From Bacteroidales bacterium (lineage in GTDB: Bacteria; Bacteroidota; Bacteroidia; Bacteroidales; UBA932), in contig SUYX01000005.1 in NCBI GenBank assembly GCA_015060225.1, positions 27,794 to 91,793 of the forward strand: DNA of 64,000 bases, given 5' to 3'. Below, piece by piece: positions 27,278 to 35,784 of the stretch (position 1 is the stretch's first letter; each line of letters begins with the position of its first letter). The position numbers and the translations under genes were made by a program. The notes beneath the pieces are model-generated. The model saw only the letters and a program-made list of their open reading frames with translations, was not told the DNA's origin and made no database searches.

Positions 27278-27832
27278 ATGGCTAAAAAATTCATTTGTAC
27301 AGTATGCGGTTATGTTCACGAGGGTGATACCGCACCGGAGAAATGTCCTCTATGTAAAGTTCCTGCTGAGAAATTCAAGGAAGTTATTGAAAATGAGGGG
27401 GCCCTTGCTTGGGCTGATGAGCACAGGATTGGCGTTGCAAAAGGGTGTGACGCTGAGATATGGGAAGGTCTTCAGGCCCACTTTACCGGAGAGTGCACTG
27501 AGGTTGGAATGTACTTGGCAATGAGCCGACAGGCAGACAGGGAGGGATACCCTGAGGTTGCTGAAGCATACAGGAGAATTGCATGGGAAGAGGCTGAGCA
27601 CGCAGCTAAATTTGCAGAGCTTATTGGTGAGGTTGTATGGGACACCAAGACCAACCTTAAAAAAAGGATGGAGGCTGAGTGTGGCGCATGCGCAGACAAA
27701 AAGAGAATTGCAACCAAAGCAAAACAGCTCAACCTTGACGCCATCCACGATACAGTTCACGAGATGTGCAAGGACGAGGCCCGTCACGGACAGGTATTTG
27801 AAGGCTTGTACAAGAGATTCTTTGAGAAATAA
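27278..27832 (+). CDS. Reverse rubrerythrin
   Basis: Non-haem di-iron peroxidase of 184 residues. The rubredoxin iron site is at the N-terminus ([12 protein letters not shown] and CPLCKVP), ahead of the di-iron four-helix domain ([42 protein letters not shown]). This is the reverse of classical rubrerythrin. Such enzymes reduce hydrogen peroxide in anaerobes with electrons from NADH-linked donors. A CxxC pair (CGAC) lies in the middle. The gene is monocistronic, with a -7 box before it and a strong terminator after it. Confidence 0.93.
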   Translation: MAKKFICTVCGYVHEGDTAPEKCPLCKVPAEKFKEVIENEGALAWADEHRIGVAKGCDAEIWEGLQAHFTGECTEVGMYLAMSRQADREGYPEVAEAYRRIAWEEAEHAAKFAELIGEVVWDTKTNLKKRMEAECGACADKKRIATKAKQLNLDAIHDTVHEMCKDEARHGQVFEGLYKRFFEK

Positions 27833-27853
27833 CAGGGAATATATAATCATCAG

Positions 27854-27891
27854 GCAGGAGGAAAACAGACAGGTTTCCCTCCTGCTTTTTT
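27854..27891 (+). terminator. Rho-independent terminator of rubrerythrin
   Basis: GCAGGAGG pairs with CCTCCTGC, extended by AAAC/GTTT after one mismatch, with a 6-base loop and six T residues directly behind. Confidence 0.85.
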
Positions 27892-28014
27892 CATGCCTCT
27901 AATCATCCGACATCGGGATCAGCACCTCTGCGCATTCAATACACTTTTGTATTGAGTCCGGAGTTCTCTGCCTCAAGAATGTCACATTGAGCACACTTTT
28001 ATTATTGGGTCAAA

Positions 28015-29136
28015 CTACTCCTGGGAAGTTTCCGTTGCCAGATAACCCGTATCCTTGCTCCATTTGAAGTTTGCGTAATATTTGAGGAGCACAGGATCAG
28101 CAGTTGGACTCGGAATATATGTACTCAAACCTGAATATTTGCTTTTGGCTACAGGCACCTCAATGAAATATGGTGTTGCATCCTTGTATACCACAGCCTT
28201 ATCCAATGCCTGCCTGAAGGCACTGTCATCACCACCTGAGAGTGAATTTACCAGACCGCCCAGATCATAGAACCAATGTTTCCCACCCCTATAATAGCGC
28301 TGTATTGAGAGGGTATCCACATTTGAGATGTTGTCACCATAATTCCTGAATATCCTTGCAGCCTCCACAGCCAGCTCGTCCAGAGCTGAGCTCTTTACAA
28401 GGGAAACGGTTGCTGAACGGTATGATCCGCTCTGTCCGTTGTAGAAATCAAAATATTCCCTGGCGACACTTTCCATCTCAATTGGGGTCTTGAATATATG
28501 TTTCATTATCTTGTCATATGGGAACCCCTGGGAAAGTATTTCAGTTGGGGAAGAGAGGACATAATCCACAGAGTCCTTGAGCTCGTATGCCACCTCGATA
28601 CCACCCATAAGACATGCGTCAAAAATTACAAACTCCATCTTGCATGGAAGGGCTTTTGCCAATTCAATCACATCCATCTCCTTACCTGCATCAGAGCCGA
28701 ACGATTTTGAGTAATACCCCTGCGGCAACCATCCGGTACCATGAGACCATAAAACAAGTCCATATTCCTGTGCAGGGAACATTGTCCGTGAAACCTTGAG
28801 TACATTGGCCAGGGACTTGGAATCTGCAGAATTCTGCGGAGGGAAACGGTATACTGTATCCTGAACAGCCTTTCCGCTCTCATCTTTATACAGATGCAGC
28901 AATACGGGATTGGAAGAAACAAGATGCATATACACCAGCAGGTTGTCTTCTGCCGGGACAAATCCCTTCTTCATGGACTCCAGATTGTTCTCAGCCTGGG
29001 ATGAAAGGTTGTTGTTGGCAACCATATATACCAGTACAGTTTTCTGCTTCTCTGTAAATTGAGGAGGCTCCTCATTAACAGGATCACATGCCATTGCCAC
29101 TACCGACATTAAAAACAATATAAGGTATCTCTTCAT
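28015..29136 (-). CDS. Clostripain-family (C11) cysteine peptidase, lipoprotein
   Basis: Predicted surface or periplasmic lipoprotein of 373 residues (signal LILFLMSVVAMAC, Cys about 17). The caspase-like C11 fold is recognised by LVYMVANNNLS, the catalytic His in LVLWSHGTGW (about residue 132) and the catalytic Cys in VIFDACLMGG (about residue 175). Clostripain relatives cut after Arg, but specificity cannot be read here. ATG 29136 is chosen; ATG 29142 directly abuts the stop of the upstream gene and would add two residues. It is probably co-transcribed with the DMT-type gene. Confidence 0.9.
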   Translation of the reverse strand: MKRYLILFLMSVVAMACDPVNEEPPQFTEKQKTVLVYMVANNNLSSQAENNLESMKKGFVPAEDNLLVYMHLVSSNPVLLHLYKDESGKAVQDTVYRFPPQNSADSKSLANVLKVSRTMFPAQEYGLVLWSHGTGWLPQGYYSKSFGSDAGKEMDVIELAKALPCKMEFVIFDACLMGGIEVAYELKDSVDYVLSSPTEILSQGFPYDKIMKHIFKTPIEMESVAREYFDFYNGQSGSYRSATVSLVKSSALDELAVEAARIFRNYGDNISNVDTLSIQRYYRGGKHWFYDLGGLVNSLSGGDDSAFRQALDKAVVYKDATPYFIEVPVAKSKYSGLSTYIPSPTADPVLLKYYANFKWSKDTGYLATETSQE

Positions 29137-29142
29137 GATCAT

Positions 29143-29514
29143 CTAGTGTTTAAATACAAAATACACAGCAAGCACCAGAAAAACGAACGCTATAAGGTGG
29201 TTCATCCTGAAACTCTCTGTCTTGAAAAATATTGCCGAGAAAGCCACAAAAATAAGCAGCGTTATCACCTCCTGTATAACCTTGAGCTGTATAAGGTTAA
29301 AAGGGCCTCCATGCATGTTTGACCCTATCCTGTTTGCAGGCACCTGGAAACAGTACTCAAAGAAAGCTATTAGCCAGCTGATTATGATAATCCCGAACAT
29401 CCCCCATTTTGGAAGCATCTTGTCCGCTCCAAACTTAAGATGGCCATACCAGGCCAAGGTCATGAAACTGTTTGAAACTATCAGCAGTATTATTGTAAGC
29501 AGTCCTTTACCCAT
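29143..29514 (-). CDS. DMT family membrane protein (DUF486)
   Basis: Small inner-membrane protein of 123 residues with four hydrophobic helices, matching the DUF486/DMT family (WYGHLKF, ISWLIAFFEYCFQVPANRIG, LKVIQEVITLLIF). Transport function is presumed from the superfamily only. It ends immediately before the first possible ATG of the C11 peptidase gene. Confidence 0.85.
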   Translation of the reverse strand: MGKGLLTIILLIVSNSFMTLAWYGHLKFGADKMLPKWGMFGIIIISWLIAFFEYCFQVPANRIGSNMHGGPFNLIQLKVIQEVITLLIFVAFSAIFFKTESFRMNHLIAFVFLVLAVYFVFKH

Positions 29515-29585
29515 TTTCTACGACAATTAAACAAACACCTACCTAAATGTGTTTGATAAACGACAAAATTAGAAAAATTTTTACA

Positions 29586-29593
29586 TATATTTG
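29586..29593 (+). promoter_or_regulatory. Predicted -7 box (TATATTTG) abutting the ytxH-like start
   Basis: TATATTTG ends only six bases before the ATG at 29600. If transcription begins about seven bases after the box, as usual, the mRNA would start at the AUG and be leaderless. Confidence 0.5.
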
Positions 29594-29599
29594 CTTGTT

Positions 29600-29797
29600 A
29601 TGAAATGTAAAGGATTAATTGCTTTTATTGGCGGTGCACTTGCAGGTGCAGCAGCTGCTATTCTTCTGGCTCCTGATTCTGGTGAAAATACCAGAAAAAA
29701 GCTGAAAGAAAAAGCCCGGCATGAGTATGAAAACATCAAAAACAGGGTTGCACAGGCCAAATGCGACTGCAGCGATCCGGATTGTGGATGTGAGTAG
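29600..29797 (+). CDS. YtxH-domain protein with Cys-rich tail
   Basis: Small membrane-anchored protein of 65 residues. The N-terminal Gly/Ala-rich helix (LIAFIGGALAGAAAAILLAPDSG) and the basic helical stretch (TRKKLKEKARHEYENIKNR) are typical of YtxH-domain stress proteins. The C-terminus is unusual: four Cys in a CxCxxxxCxC pattern (residues 55, 57, 62, 64) with acidic spacing, resembling a metal site. A TTG three codons upstream overlaps the -7 box and is rejected. It heads a YtxH/holin-X/hypothetical cassette commonly linked to envelope stress. Confidence 0.82.
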   Translation: MKCKGLIAFIGGALAGAAAAILLAPDSGENTRKKLKEKARHEYENIKNRVAQAKCDCSDPDCGCE

Positions 29798-29839
29798 CCC
29801 GCAGCAAGACTTGACCTTACTTGTAAAAATCAATCAATC

Positions 29840-30196
29840 ATGGCAGAAGAAACAAAAGACAACAGGCTGGATGATATCAGGCAGACTGTAAAGGATTATG
29901 TGAATCTCAGGACAGATGAGTACAAGCTTAAAGGGGTTGAAAATTTCTCCATCATCTCCAACAAACTGCTTGTAATGCTTATAGCCACAATGCTCGGAGC
30001 TGTCATACTGCAGCTGCTGGGCTTTACCATTGCATTCACTATAGGGGAACTCACAGGAAGTACGGCAATCGGATTCTGTGCAACTGCCCTTCTATTTGCC
30101 ATTGTACTTGCAATAATATACCTCAAACGTGAAACCCTTTTCCTGAACAGGATGGTGAGGATGTATGCCAAAATGTTTTTTGGGAACAACAAATGA
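29840..30196 (+). CDS. Holin-X (DUF1469/phage holin superfamily) membrane protein
   Basis: A 118-residue protein with a charged N-terminal segment (RQTVKDYVNLRTDEYKLKG) and two long transmembrane helices (LLVMLIATMLGAVILQLLGFT; GFCATALLFAIVLAIIYL). The family is named putative holin-X but occurs on bacterial chromosomes beside YtxH-like genes, and nothing else phage-like is present. It shares ATGA with the next gene, implying coupled translation. Confidence 0.82.
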   Translation: MAEETKDNRLDDIRQTVKDYVNLRTDEYKLKGVENFSIISNKLLVMLIATMLGAVILQLLGFTIAFTIGELTGSTAIGFCATALLFAIVLAIIYLKRETLFLNRMVRMYAKMFFGNNK

Positions 30197-30501
30197 AAAT
30201 TGCCATGAGAGAGATCAGAAATATGGAAGAGCTCAAGATGGCCCAGATGGATATTGAGCACAAGATTGCATTGAAGGAGATGGAGCTGCAGGCCCACATG
30301 AACTCCATAAAGGAACTGCTGAACCCTATTACATATATTAATTATGCAATATCAAAAGTTGCAGTGCTGGAGCAGCTGTTTGCCTCCTTCTATAAAGGAT
30401 ACACTACGGTAAAGGAGATGATTTCCCAGTACAGGAACAGGAAATCTCCAAATGTAGAGTCTGAAGATACAGACAATATTCCCGACAACAACCAACAATA
30501 A
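30193..30501 (+). CDS. Conserved hypothetical protein of the YtxH/holin-X cassette
   Basis: 102 residues, not matched to a named family. The N-terminal half is a strongly charged amphipathic helix or coiled coil (MEELKMAQMDIEHKIALKEM). The middle resembles membrane-proximal segments (LLNPITYINYAISKVAVLEQ), and the tail is polar. It overlaps the holin-X gene by 4 bp (ATGA) and is 7 bp upstream of the dipeptidyl peptidase III gene. Confidence 0.75.
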   Translation: MKIAMREIRNMEELKMAQMDIEHKIALKEMELQAHMNSIKELLNPITYINYAISKVAVLEQLFASFYKGYTTVKEMISQYRNRKSPNVESEDTDNIPDNNQQ

Positions 30502-30508
30502 AAACTAT

Positions 30509-32548
30509 ATGAATTTCTTAAAAACTATGTTATGCGTATGCGGGTTCGGCCTTGTAGCTGCATCATGCTCACAGGGGGACCAAAAAGAAGAGCCGTTCAA
30601 ATACACGGTAGATGAATTTGCAGATATCCAAGTACTCAGGTACAGGATTCCGGGATGGGATTCGCTTTCAGTGGTACAGAAAGCCTATATATACCATTTG
30701 AGTGAGGCAGGAAAATGCGGTAGGGACATCCTCTTCAGCCAGAACTTCAAACACAATATAGGCATAAGGAAAACCCTTGAGAGGATTATTGCCAACTATA
30801 AGGGCGACCGCGAATGTGAACAGTGGGAGAAATTTCTGGTATATGCAAAAAGGGTATTCTTCAGCAACGGTATCCACCACCACTATGCGGAGGACAAAAT
30901 TATCCCTGAATGCACACCAGAATATTTCAAATCTCTTCTCGACGAACTAAAGATGGAGAAGAAATGCTATACCTATATTCCAATCATGTTTGATCCGGAA
31001 CTCTATCCGCAGAGAAAATATACCGGATCTGAGAAGGACATCATTGAGGCTTCTGCTGTAAACTTCTATGGAGAGGGTATTACCAAAGATGAGGTGAACA
31101 AGTTCTATAATGCAATGGAAGACCCAAAGGATCCTACCCCTCTTGCTTATGGAATAAACAGCAGGCTTATAAAGAAGGACGGCAAGCTTGTAGAGGAGGT
31201 ATATAAGGTTGGGGGAAGATACTCCAACTCCATCAACGCCATAATAATTCATCTTCAGGAAGCTGCCAAGTATGCAGAGAACCAGGCCCAGAAAGATTAT
31301 ATTGCAAAACTTGTTGAATACTATACAACCGGTTCTCTTGAAACTTGGGATGAGTACAATATTGCGTGGGTACAGGAGAATGAGGGTCAGGTTGACTTCA
31401 TAAACGGTTTCATTGAAGATTACAACGACCCTCTTGGGCGCAAAGCTACCTGGGAGTCTTCTGTAAACTTCAAGGATATTGCCGCTTCAAGAAGGACACA
31501 GCTCATCAGTGACAATGCCCAATGGTTTGAAGACAACTCCCCTGTGAAGAAGGAGTTCAAAAAGAAGGAAGTTAAAGGTGTTACAGCAAAGGTTATCAAT
31601 GTTGCATGTATCGGTGGAGACTGTTTCCCTGCAACCCCTATCGGGATAAACCTTCCAAACTCAAACTGGATAAGGAAAGAATACGGTTCAAAATCAGTTA
31701 CCATCGCAAATATTACAGATGCGTACAATATGGCTGCTGAGGAGTCCCCTAAGAGCATCACCAATGAATTCTCATGGAGCGATGAGGAGAAGAGGCTTAT
31801 TAAGGAGTACGGAAACCTTACAGGAAATCTCCATACAGATTTGCACGAGTGTCTTGGACATGGCTCGGGACAACTTCTTCCAGGGGTATCTGCAACCGCC
31901 CTCGGAGAGTATAACTCAACTCTTGAGGAGGCAAGGGCAGACCTGTTCGGCCTTTATTATGTAGCTGACAAGAAACTGGTTGAGCTTGGCATTCTTCCAA
32001 ATGAGGAGGCTTACAAGGCTGAATACATCAACTTTATTGTAAACGGCCTGTTCACACAGTTTGTAAGGATTGAACTTGGCAAGACCAATACCGAGGCCCA
32101 TATGCAGGATAGGAAACTCATTGCAGAGTGGTGCTATGAGAACGGACTTAAAGAGAAGACCGGAGCAGAGAAAGATGTTATTGAGAAAGTTGTAAAAGAG
32201 GGCAAGACCTACTTTGTAATAAATGATTATGAAGCTTTGAGAGGCCTGTTTGGGAAACTTCTGGCTGAGATACAGAGGATAAAATCTGAAGGTGACTACA
32301 AGGCAGGCAAGGAGCTTGTTGAAAAATATGCGGTACACATCAATCCAGATCTTCACAAAGAGGTTAAGGAGAGATATGCATCCCTTGAACTCAAGCCTTA
32401 CAAGGGATTCATCAATCCTACAATTGTTCCTGTAGAGAACAGAAGGGGAGAGGTAATAGATTATGAAGTGATATACAACGACAATTTCCTTGAGCAGATG
32501 ATGGAGTATGGAAAAACCTACTCTTTTGAGTCAAGTTCAGTAATGTAA
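30509..32548 (+). CDS. Dipeptidyl peptidase III (M49), lipoprotein
   Basis: Zinc exopeptidase that removes dipeptides from peptide N-termini. The 679-residue protein carries a lipoprotein signal (LVAASC, Cys about 20). The zinc motif is HECLGH at about residue 445, the HExxGH form found in Bacteroidetes DPP III instead of the eukaryotic HELLGH. The second motif EEARADLFGLYY is at about residue 472. Genes of this type are sometimes mislabelled dihydrofolate reductase. Placement in the envelope fits peptide feeding. A strong hairpin terminator follows. Confidence 0.92.
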   Translation: MNFLKTMLCVCGFGLVAASCSQGDQKEEPFKYTVDEFADIQVLRYRIPGWDSLSVVQKAYIYHLSEAGKCGRDILFSQNFKHNIGIRKTLERIIANYKGDRECEQWEKFLVYAKRVFFSNGIHHHYAEDKIIPECTPEYFKSLLDELKMEKKCYTYIPIMFDPELYPQRKYTGSEKDIIEASAVNFYGEGITKDEVNKFYNAMEDPKDPTPLAYGINSRLIKKDGKLVEEVYKVGGRYSNSINAIIIHLQEAAKYAENQAQKDYIAKLVEYYTTGSLETWDEYNIAWVQENEGQVDFINGFIEDYNDPLGRKATWESSVNFKDIAASRRTQLISDNAQWFEDNSPVKKEFKKKEVKGVTAKVINVACIGGDCFPATPIGINLPNSNWIRKEYGSKSVTIANITDAYNMAAEESPKSITNEFSWSDEEKRLIKEYGNLTGNLHTDLHECLGHGSGQLLPGVSATALGEYNSTLEEARADLFGLYYVADKKLVELGILPNEEAYKAEYINFIVNGLFTQFVRIELGKTNTEAHMQDRKLIAEWCYENGLKEKTGAEKDVIEKVVKEGKTYFVINDYEALRGLFGKLLAEIQRIKSEGDYKAGKELVEKYAVHINPDLHKEVKERYASLELKPYKGFINPTIVPVENRRGEVIDYEVIYNDNFLEQMMEYGKTYSFESSSVM

Positions 32549-32563
32549 TATTACACCATATAT

Positions 32564-32597
32564 AAAAGGAGCGGTCACATTGGGGCCGCTCCTTTTT
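32564..32597. terminator. Bidirectional terminator between DPP III and M28 peptidase genes
   Basis: AAAAGGAGCGG pairs with CCGCTCCTTTT around an 11-base loop. A/T runs flank both sides, so it can serve the two convergent genes. Confidence 0.85.
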
Positions 32598-32617
32598 CAT
32601 GCAGTCTGAATTGCAGA

Positions 32618-34249
32618 CTATTTTACCAAATTCTCGTTTCCGTTTACATACTCCTTGTAAAGGCCCTGGCGTGAAGGGAGATGATCAAGATTTCCCAAGC
32701 CGTACATTATGATTGCCTGTACAACTGAGGTGTGCTCCTGATACTCAGGAATGCTTTTGTTGTAGAGGTCACGCTCGGTATGCCATATCTCTCCGTAGTT
32801 GAAGTTGTAACCTTTTGGATCTCCCAATGAAAGGCTTATTGCCGGGCATCCGTTCATTACAAAGTATGCATGGTCTGAACCGCCGGCTGTTTTAGGGAGA
32901 GGTCCCGGATTCCCTTCACGTTTCTTCACTACAAACGGGAAGTCAGGGTTAACCTTGTTTACAGGTTCACATACTTTTACATAATCATCATACATTGCAG
33001 GTGGAACTGTTATTCCTAGAGGTACAAGCGGACCTCCATCCCTGTTGAAGTAGTTTGCAATCTTGTTCAAATCTACACATTTGGACTCAACAAAGTGTTT
33101 GCTGCCCCATAGGCCGAACTCCTCTGCAGCCCATACACAGAACAGAAGGGTTCTTTTAGGTTTTGCTCCTGCTGCCGCAAGGATTCTTGCCGATTCCATT
33201 GCAGGGGTTACACCTACTCCGCAATCTACACCTCCGGTAGCCACATCAAAGGCATCCAGATGTCCTCCGCACAATACATATTCGTCGGGATACTCACTCC
33301 CCTCCATAACACCAATTATGTTGTGGAATTTTACAGGTCCCATCTTGAAATGGTTCCTTATGTCAAATTCCAATTGGAAGTATTCTCTGCGGTCAACCAT
33401 TTTTGCTATTTCGGCATACTGGTCTTCATTGAGTTTGATATCGGGAACTGTAGGCAAGGTTTCCCAAGTCATTTTCATGCAGTTTTTCCTGTCATACAAT
33501 GCCCTGATTGGAACTTCCGATGCCTGGATTATTCCAAGGATACCTGCATCCACCATCTGGCGGTAGAAAAGTGCAGGGGTATATTTCATCTCTTTAAGTT
33601 TCTTTGGCTCGGGAGCCGGCTGCCCTTTCTTCGTTTTTGGAGGATTGTTCCTGAGATTCCTGTTATATTCCCTTATTTCACGGTTCTCCTTCTCTATTTG
33701 AGCATTCTCTGCAATCATTGCCGCACGGAGGCTGTCTCCCTCTGCAGAGTAGTCAATTGGCCATCCGCTGTTCTTGCCTCCTATAAGTACCCATGCCCCT
33801 TTGAGGGTTCCTACCATACGGTCAAACTCAGCCTGTGTCCTTGGCTCCTTTACAACATGTCCCCTCTGTACACCCTTTGTACCGGCAGTGTAGGATGGGG
33901 TTGCAAAATGCAAAGTCGCACCACTTCCGCCGAGCATCCTTCCAAACCATGGGCCACGATTGAAACCTACAGGCATCTGGTCCACCTCCTGACGCCAAAC
34001 TTTAAGGCCCCATTGCTTGAACATGTATTCTACCCAATCAGCTGCATTTTCATAGGCATCCGAGCCCACAAGACGCCCTCCAAACCTGTTTGAAAGCACA
34101 TCAAGGTGCTCCATTGTACGGTTATCTGTTTTACCAATTTCTATTACCTTCTCAATTACAGGGTCATAGGTCTGAGCCTTCAATGGAGCAAGGCCGAGAC
34201 AACAAAGAGCAAGAACTCCTGTCAAAAATTTCAAATAGCTTCTCATCAT
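32618..34249 (-). CDS. Exported M28-family metallopeptidase
   Basis: Secreted or periplasmic aminopeptidase-like protein of 543 residues, with a signal peptide (FLTGVLALCCLGLAPLKAQ). A protease-associated insert follows, with a Lys/Pro-rich loop near residue 205 (PPKTKKGQPAPEPKK). The M28 domain has zinc ligands in GGHLDAFDV, the catalytic Glu pair in VWAAEEFGLWGSKHF, NRDGGPL, and the late His in YGEIWHTERD. The usual Asp-Asp of GAxDDGxG is Asp-Cys here (TGGVDCGVGV). Two ATGs (34249, 34246) are possible. It diverges from the symporter gene. Confidence 0.88.
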   Translation of the reverse strand: MMRSYLKFLTGVLALCCLGLAPLKAQTYDPVIEKVIEIGKTDNRTMEHLDVLSNRFGGRLVGSDAYENAADWVEYMFKQWGLKVWRQEVDQMPVGFNRGPWFGRMLGGSGATLHFATPSYTAGTKGVQRGHVVKEPRTQAEFDRMVGTLKGAWVLIGGKNSGWPIDYSAEGDSLRAAMIAENAQIEKENREIREYNRNLRNNPPKTKKGQPAPEPKKLKEMKYTPALFYRQMVDAGILGIIQASEVPIRALYDRKNCMKMTWETLPTVPDIKLNEDQYAEIAKMVDRREYFQLEFDIRNHFKMGPVKFHNIIGVMEGSEYPDEYVLCGGHLDAFDVATGGVDCGVGVTPAMESARILAAAGAKPKRTLLFCVWAAEEFGLWGSKHFVESKCVDLNKIANYFNRDGGPLVPLGITVPPAMYDDYVKVCEPVNKVNPDFPFVVKKREGNPGPLPKTAGGSDHAYFVMNGCPAISLSLGDPKGYNFNYGEIWHTERDLYNKSIPEYQEHTSVVQAIIMYGLGNLDHLPSRQGLYKEYVNGNENLVK

Positions 34250-34296
34250 AGATTATTTTTTATTATATTCGCAAATATAACCTAAATTTACATAAT

Positions 34297-35715
34297 ATGC
34301 TCTGCACATCTTTACTTCATTTCTCTTTTGCAGGCTTTATTGACACTTTGTCGGGAGCATTGTGGGGATGGCCCACCATCATTCTTCTTTTTGGAACACA
34401 TCTTTTTCTAACCGTTGCACTCAAATTTCCACAGAGGAAATTATTCAAGGCAATAAAGTTGTCTTTTACAAAAGACAACGGGGCATCTGGAGATGTAAGC
34501 CAATTTGGGGCATTGGCGACCTCACTTGCCGCAACAATTGGAACCGGAAATATAATAGGTGTAGCCACTGCTGTAACTTTGGGCGGCCCAGGTGCGGTAC
34601 TTTGGTGCTGGATGGCAGGTTTTTTTGGAATAGCAACCAAATACGGAGAGGGGCTCCTTGCCATCAAATACAGGGTAAAGACTCCCGACGGCACAATGAT
34701 TGGAGGCCCAATGTATGCTCTTGAAAGAGGATTGAAAATGAAATGGCTTGCAGTACTGTTCTGTATATTTACAGGTATTGCAGCATTTGGAATAGGCAAC
34801 TCCGTACAGTCAAATGCCATTGCTTCCCTCCTTGCCCAGCCAGGGCTTTTAGGGGACGGTTATACAGGAATTTCCACTCAGATTACAGGTCTGGTGGTTT
34901 CTGTACTGGTTGCCCTTGTAATTATTTTTGGAGTAAAGGCAATAGCAAGGGTGTGTGAGGCACTTGTGCCGTTCATGGCAATTTTCTATGTTGTGGGATG
35001 TGTGACAATTCTTATAATAAACTGGGAATTTCTGGGGCAGGCATTGAGCCTTATCATAGATTCTGCATTCTCTCCACAGGCTGCCGGAGGCGGTTTTATT
35101 GGAGGAACCGTTATGATGGCTGCCAGGTTTGGTATAGCAAGGGGATTGTTTTCAAATGAATCCGGTTTGGGTTCCGCCCCTATAGTTGCAGCAGCAGCCC
35201 AGACAAGAAACCCTGTAAGACAGGCTTTAGTATCATCTACTGCCACCTTCTGGGATACAGTTGTTGTATGCGCACTTACCGGTCTTGTAATTGTGAGCAG
35301 CATTATCGCTTATCCCGATATCAGCCAGAATGACGGTGCCAAACTCACCCACCTCGCATTTGCAAAGATCCCTTATGTAGGAACCCCTGTATTGGTTGTA
35401 GGTCTCATAACATTTACTTTCTCCACAATTTTGGGATGGAGCTACTATGGGGAAAAGGCTATCCAGTACATTGCCGGAAGAAAGACCATTTATGTATTCA
35501 GGGCACTGTGGATAGTTGCCGCATATCTTGGGGCCAATTTGGATCTTGCCCTTGTCTGGAGCCTTGCAGATTGTGCAAATGCCCTTATGGCATTCCCTAA
35601 CCTTGTTTCATTGATACTTCTAAGTGGTGTGATAATAAAGGAGACAAACAAGTACCTCTGGGGCAACAGGCTGGATGAATATTCAAATGAGGAACCTCCA
35701 GTAATAGAAGACTGA
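34297..35715 (+). CDS. Alanine/glycine:cation symporter (AGCS family)
   Basis: Sodium- or proton-coupled small amino-acid transporter in the inner membrane. The 472 residues contain about eleven hydrophobic segments and the AGCS signatures FGALATSLAATIGTGNIIGVA, GGPGAVLWCWMAGFFGIATKYGE and GLFSNESGLGSAPI. It lies among genes for exported peptidases, which fits uptake of released amino acids. A hairpin terminator follows the stop codon. Confidence 0.93.
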   Translation: MLCTSLLHFSFAGFIDTLSGALWGWPTIILLFGTHLFLTVALKFPQRKLFKAIKLSFTKDNGASGDVSQFGALATSLAATIGTGNIIGVATAVTLGGPGAVLWCWMAGFFGIATKYGEGLLAIKYRVKTPDGTMIGGPMYALERGLKMKWLAVLFCIFTGIAAFGIGNSVQSNAIASLLAQPGLLGDGYTGISTQITGLVVSVLVALVIIFGVKAIARVCEALVPFMAIFYVVGCVTILIINWEFLGQALSLIIDSAFSPQAAGGGFIGGTVMMAARFGIARGLFSNESGLGSAPIVAAAAQTRNPVRQALVSSTATFWDTVVVCALTGLVIVSSIIAYPDISQNDGAKLTHLAFAKIPYVGTPVLVVGLITFTFSTILGWSYYGEKAIQYIAGRKTIYVFRALWIVAAYLGANLDLALVWSLADCANALMAFPNLVSLILLSGVIIKETNKYLWGNRLDEYSNEEPPVIED

Positions 35716-35736
35716 GGATAACAAAAAAAACGACAA

Positions 35737-35766
35737 AAAAGGGTATCCCAATCCGGATACCCTTTT
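35737..35766. terminator. Bidirectional terminator between AGCS symporter and alr
   Basis: AAAAGGGTATCC and GGATACCCTTTT form a 12-bp perfect stem with a 6-base loop, flanked by A and T runs and positioned between convergent genes. Confidence 0.88.
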
Positions 35767-35784
35767 CAATTATACATGCAGGTG

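Noticed and set aside
27899..27985. Minus-strand stretch of 28 codons reading TPDSIQKCIECAEVLIP near its end
   Set aside because: It looks peptide-like but has no ATG and only a GTG start, a stop lies just upstream, and no family is recognisable. It may be a gene remnant, but the support is too weak.
29840..30196. Holin-X protein as a sign of a prophage
   Set aside because: There are no phage structural, lysis or integrase genes nearby; this family is ordinary on chromosomes beside YtxH-like genes.
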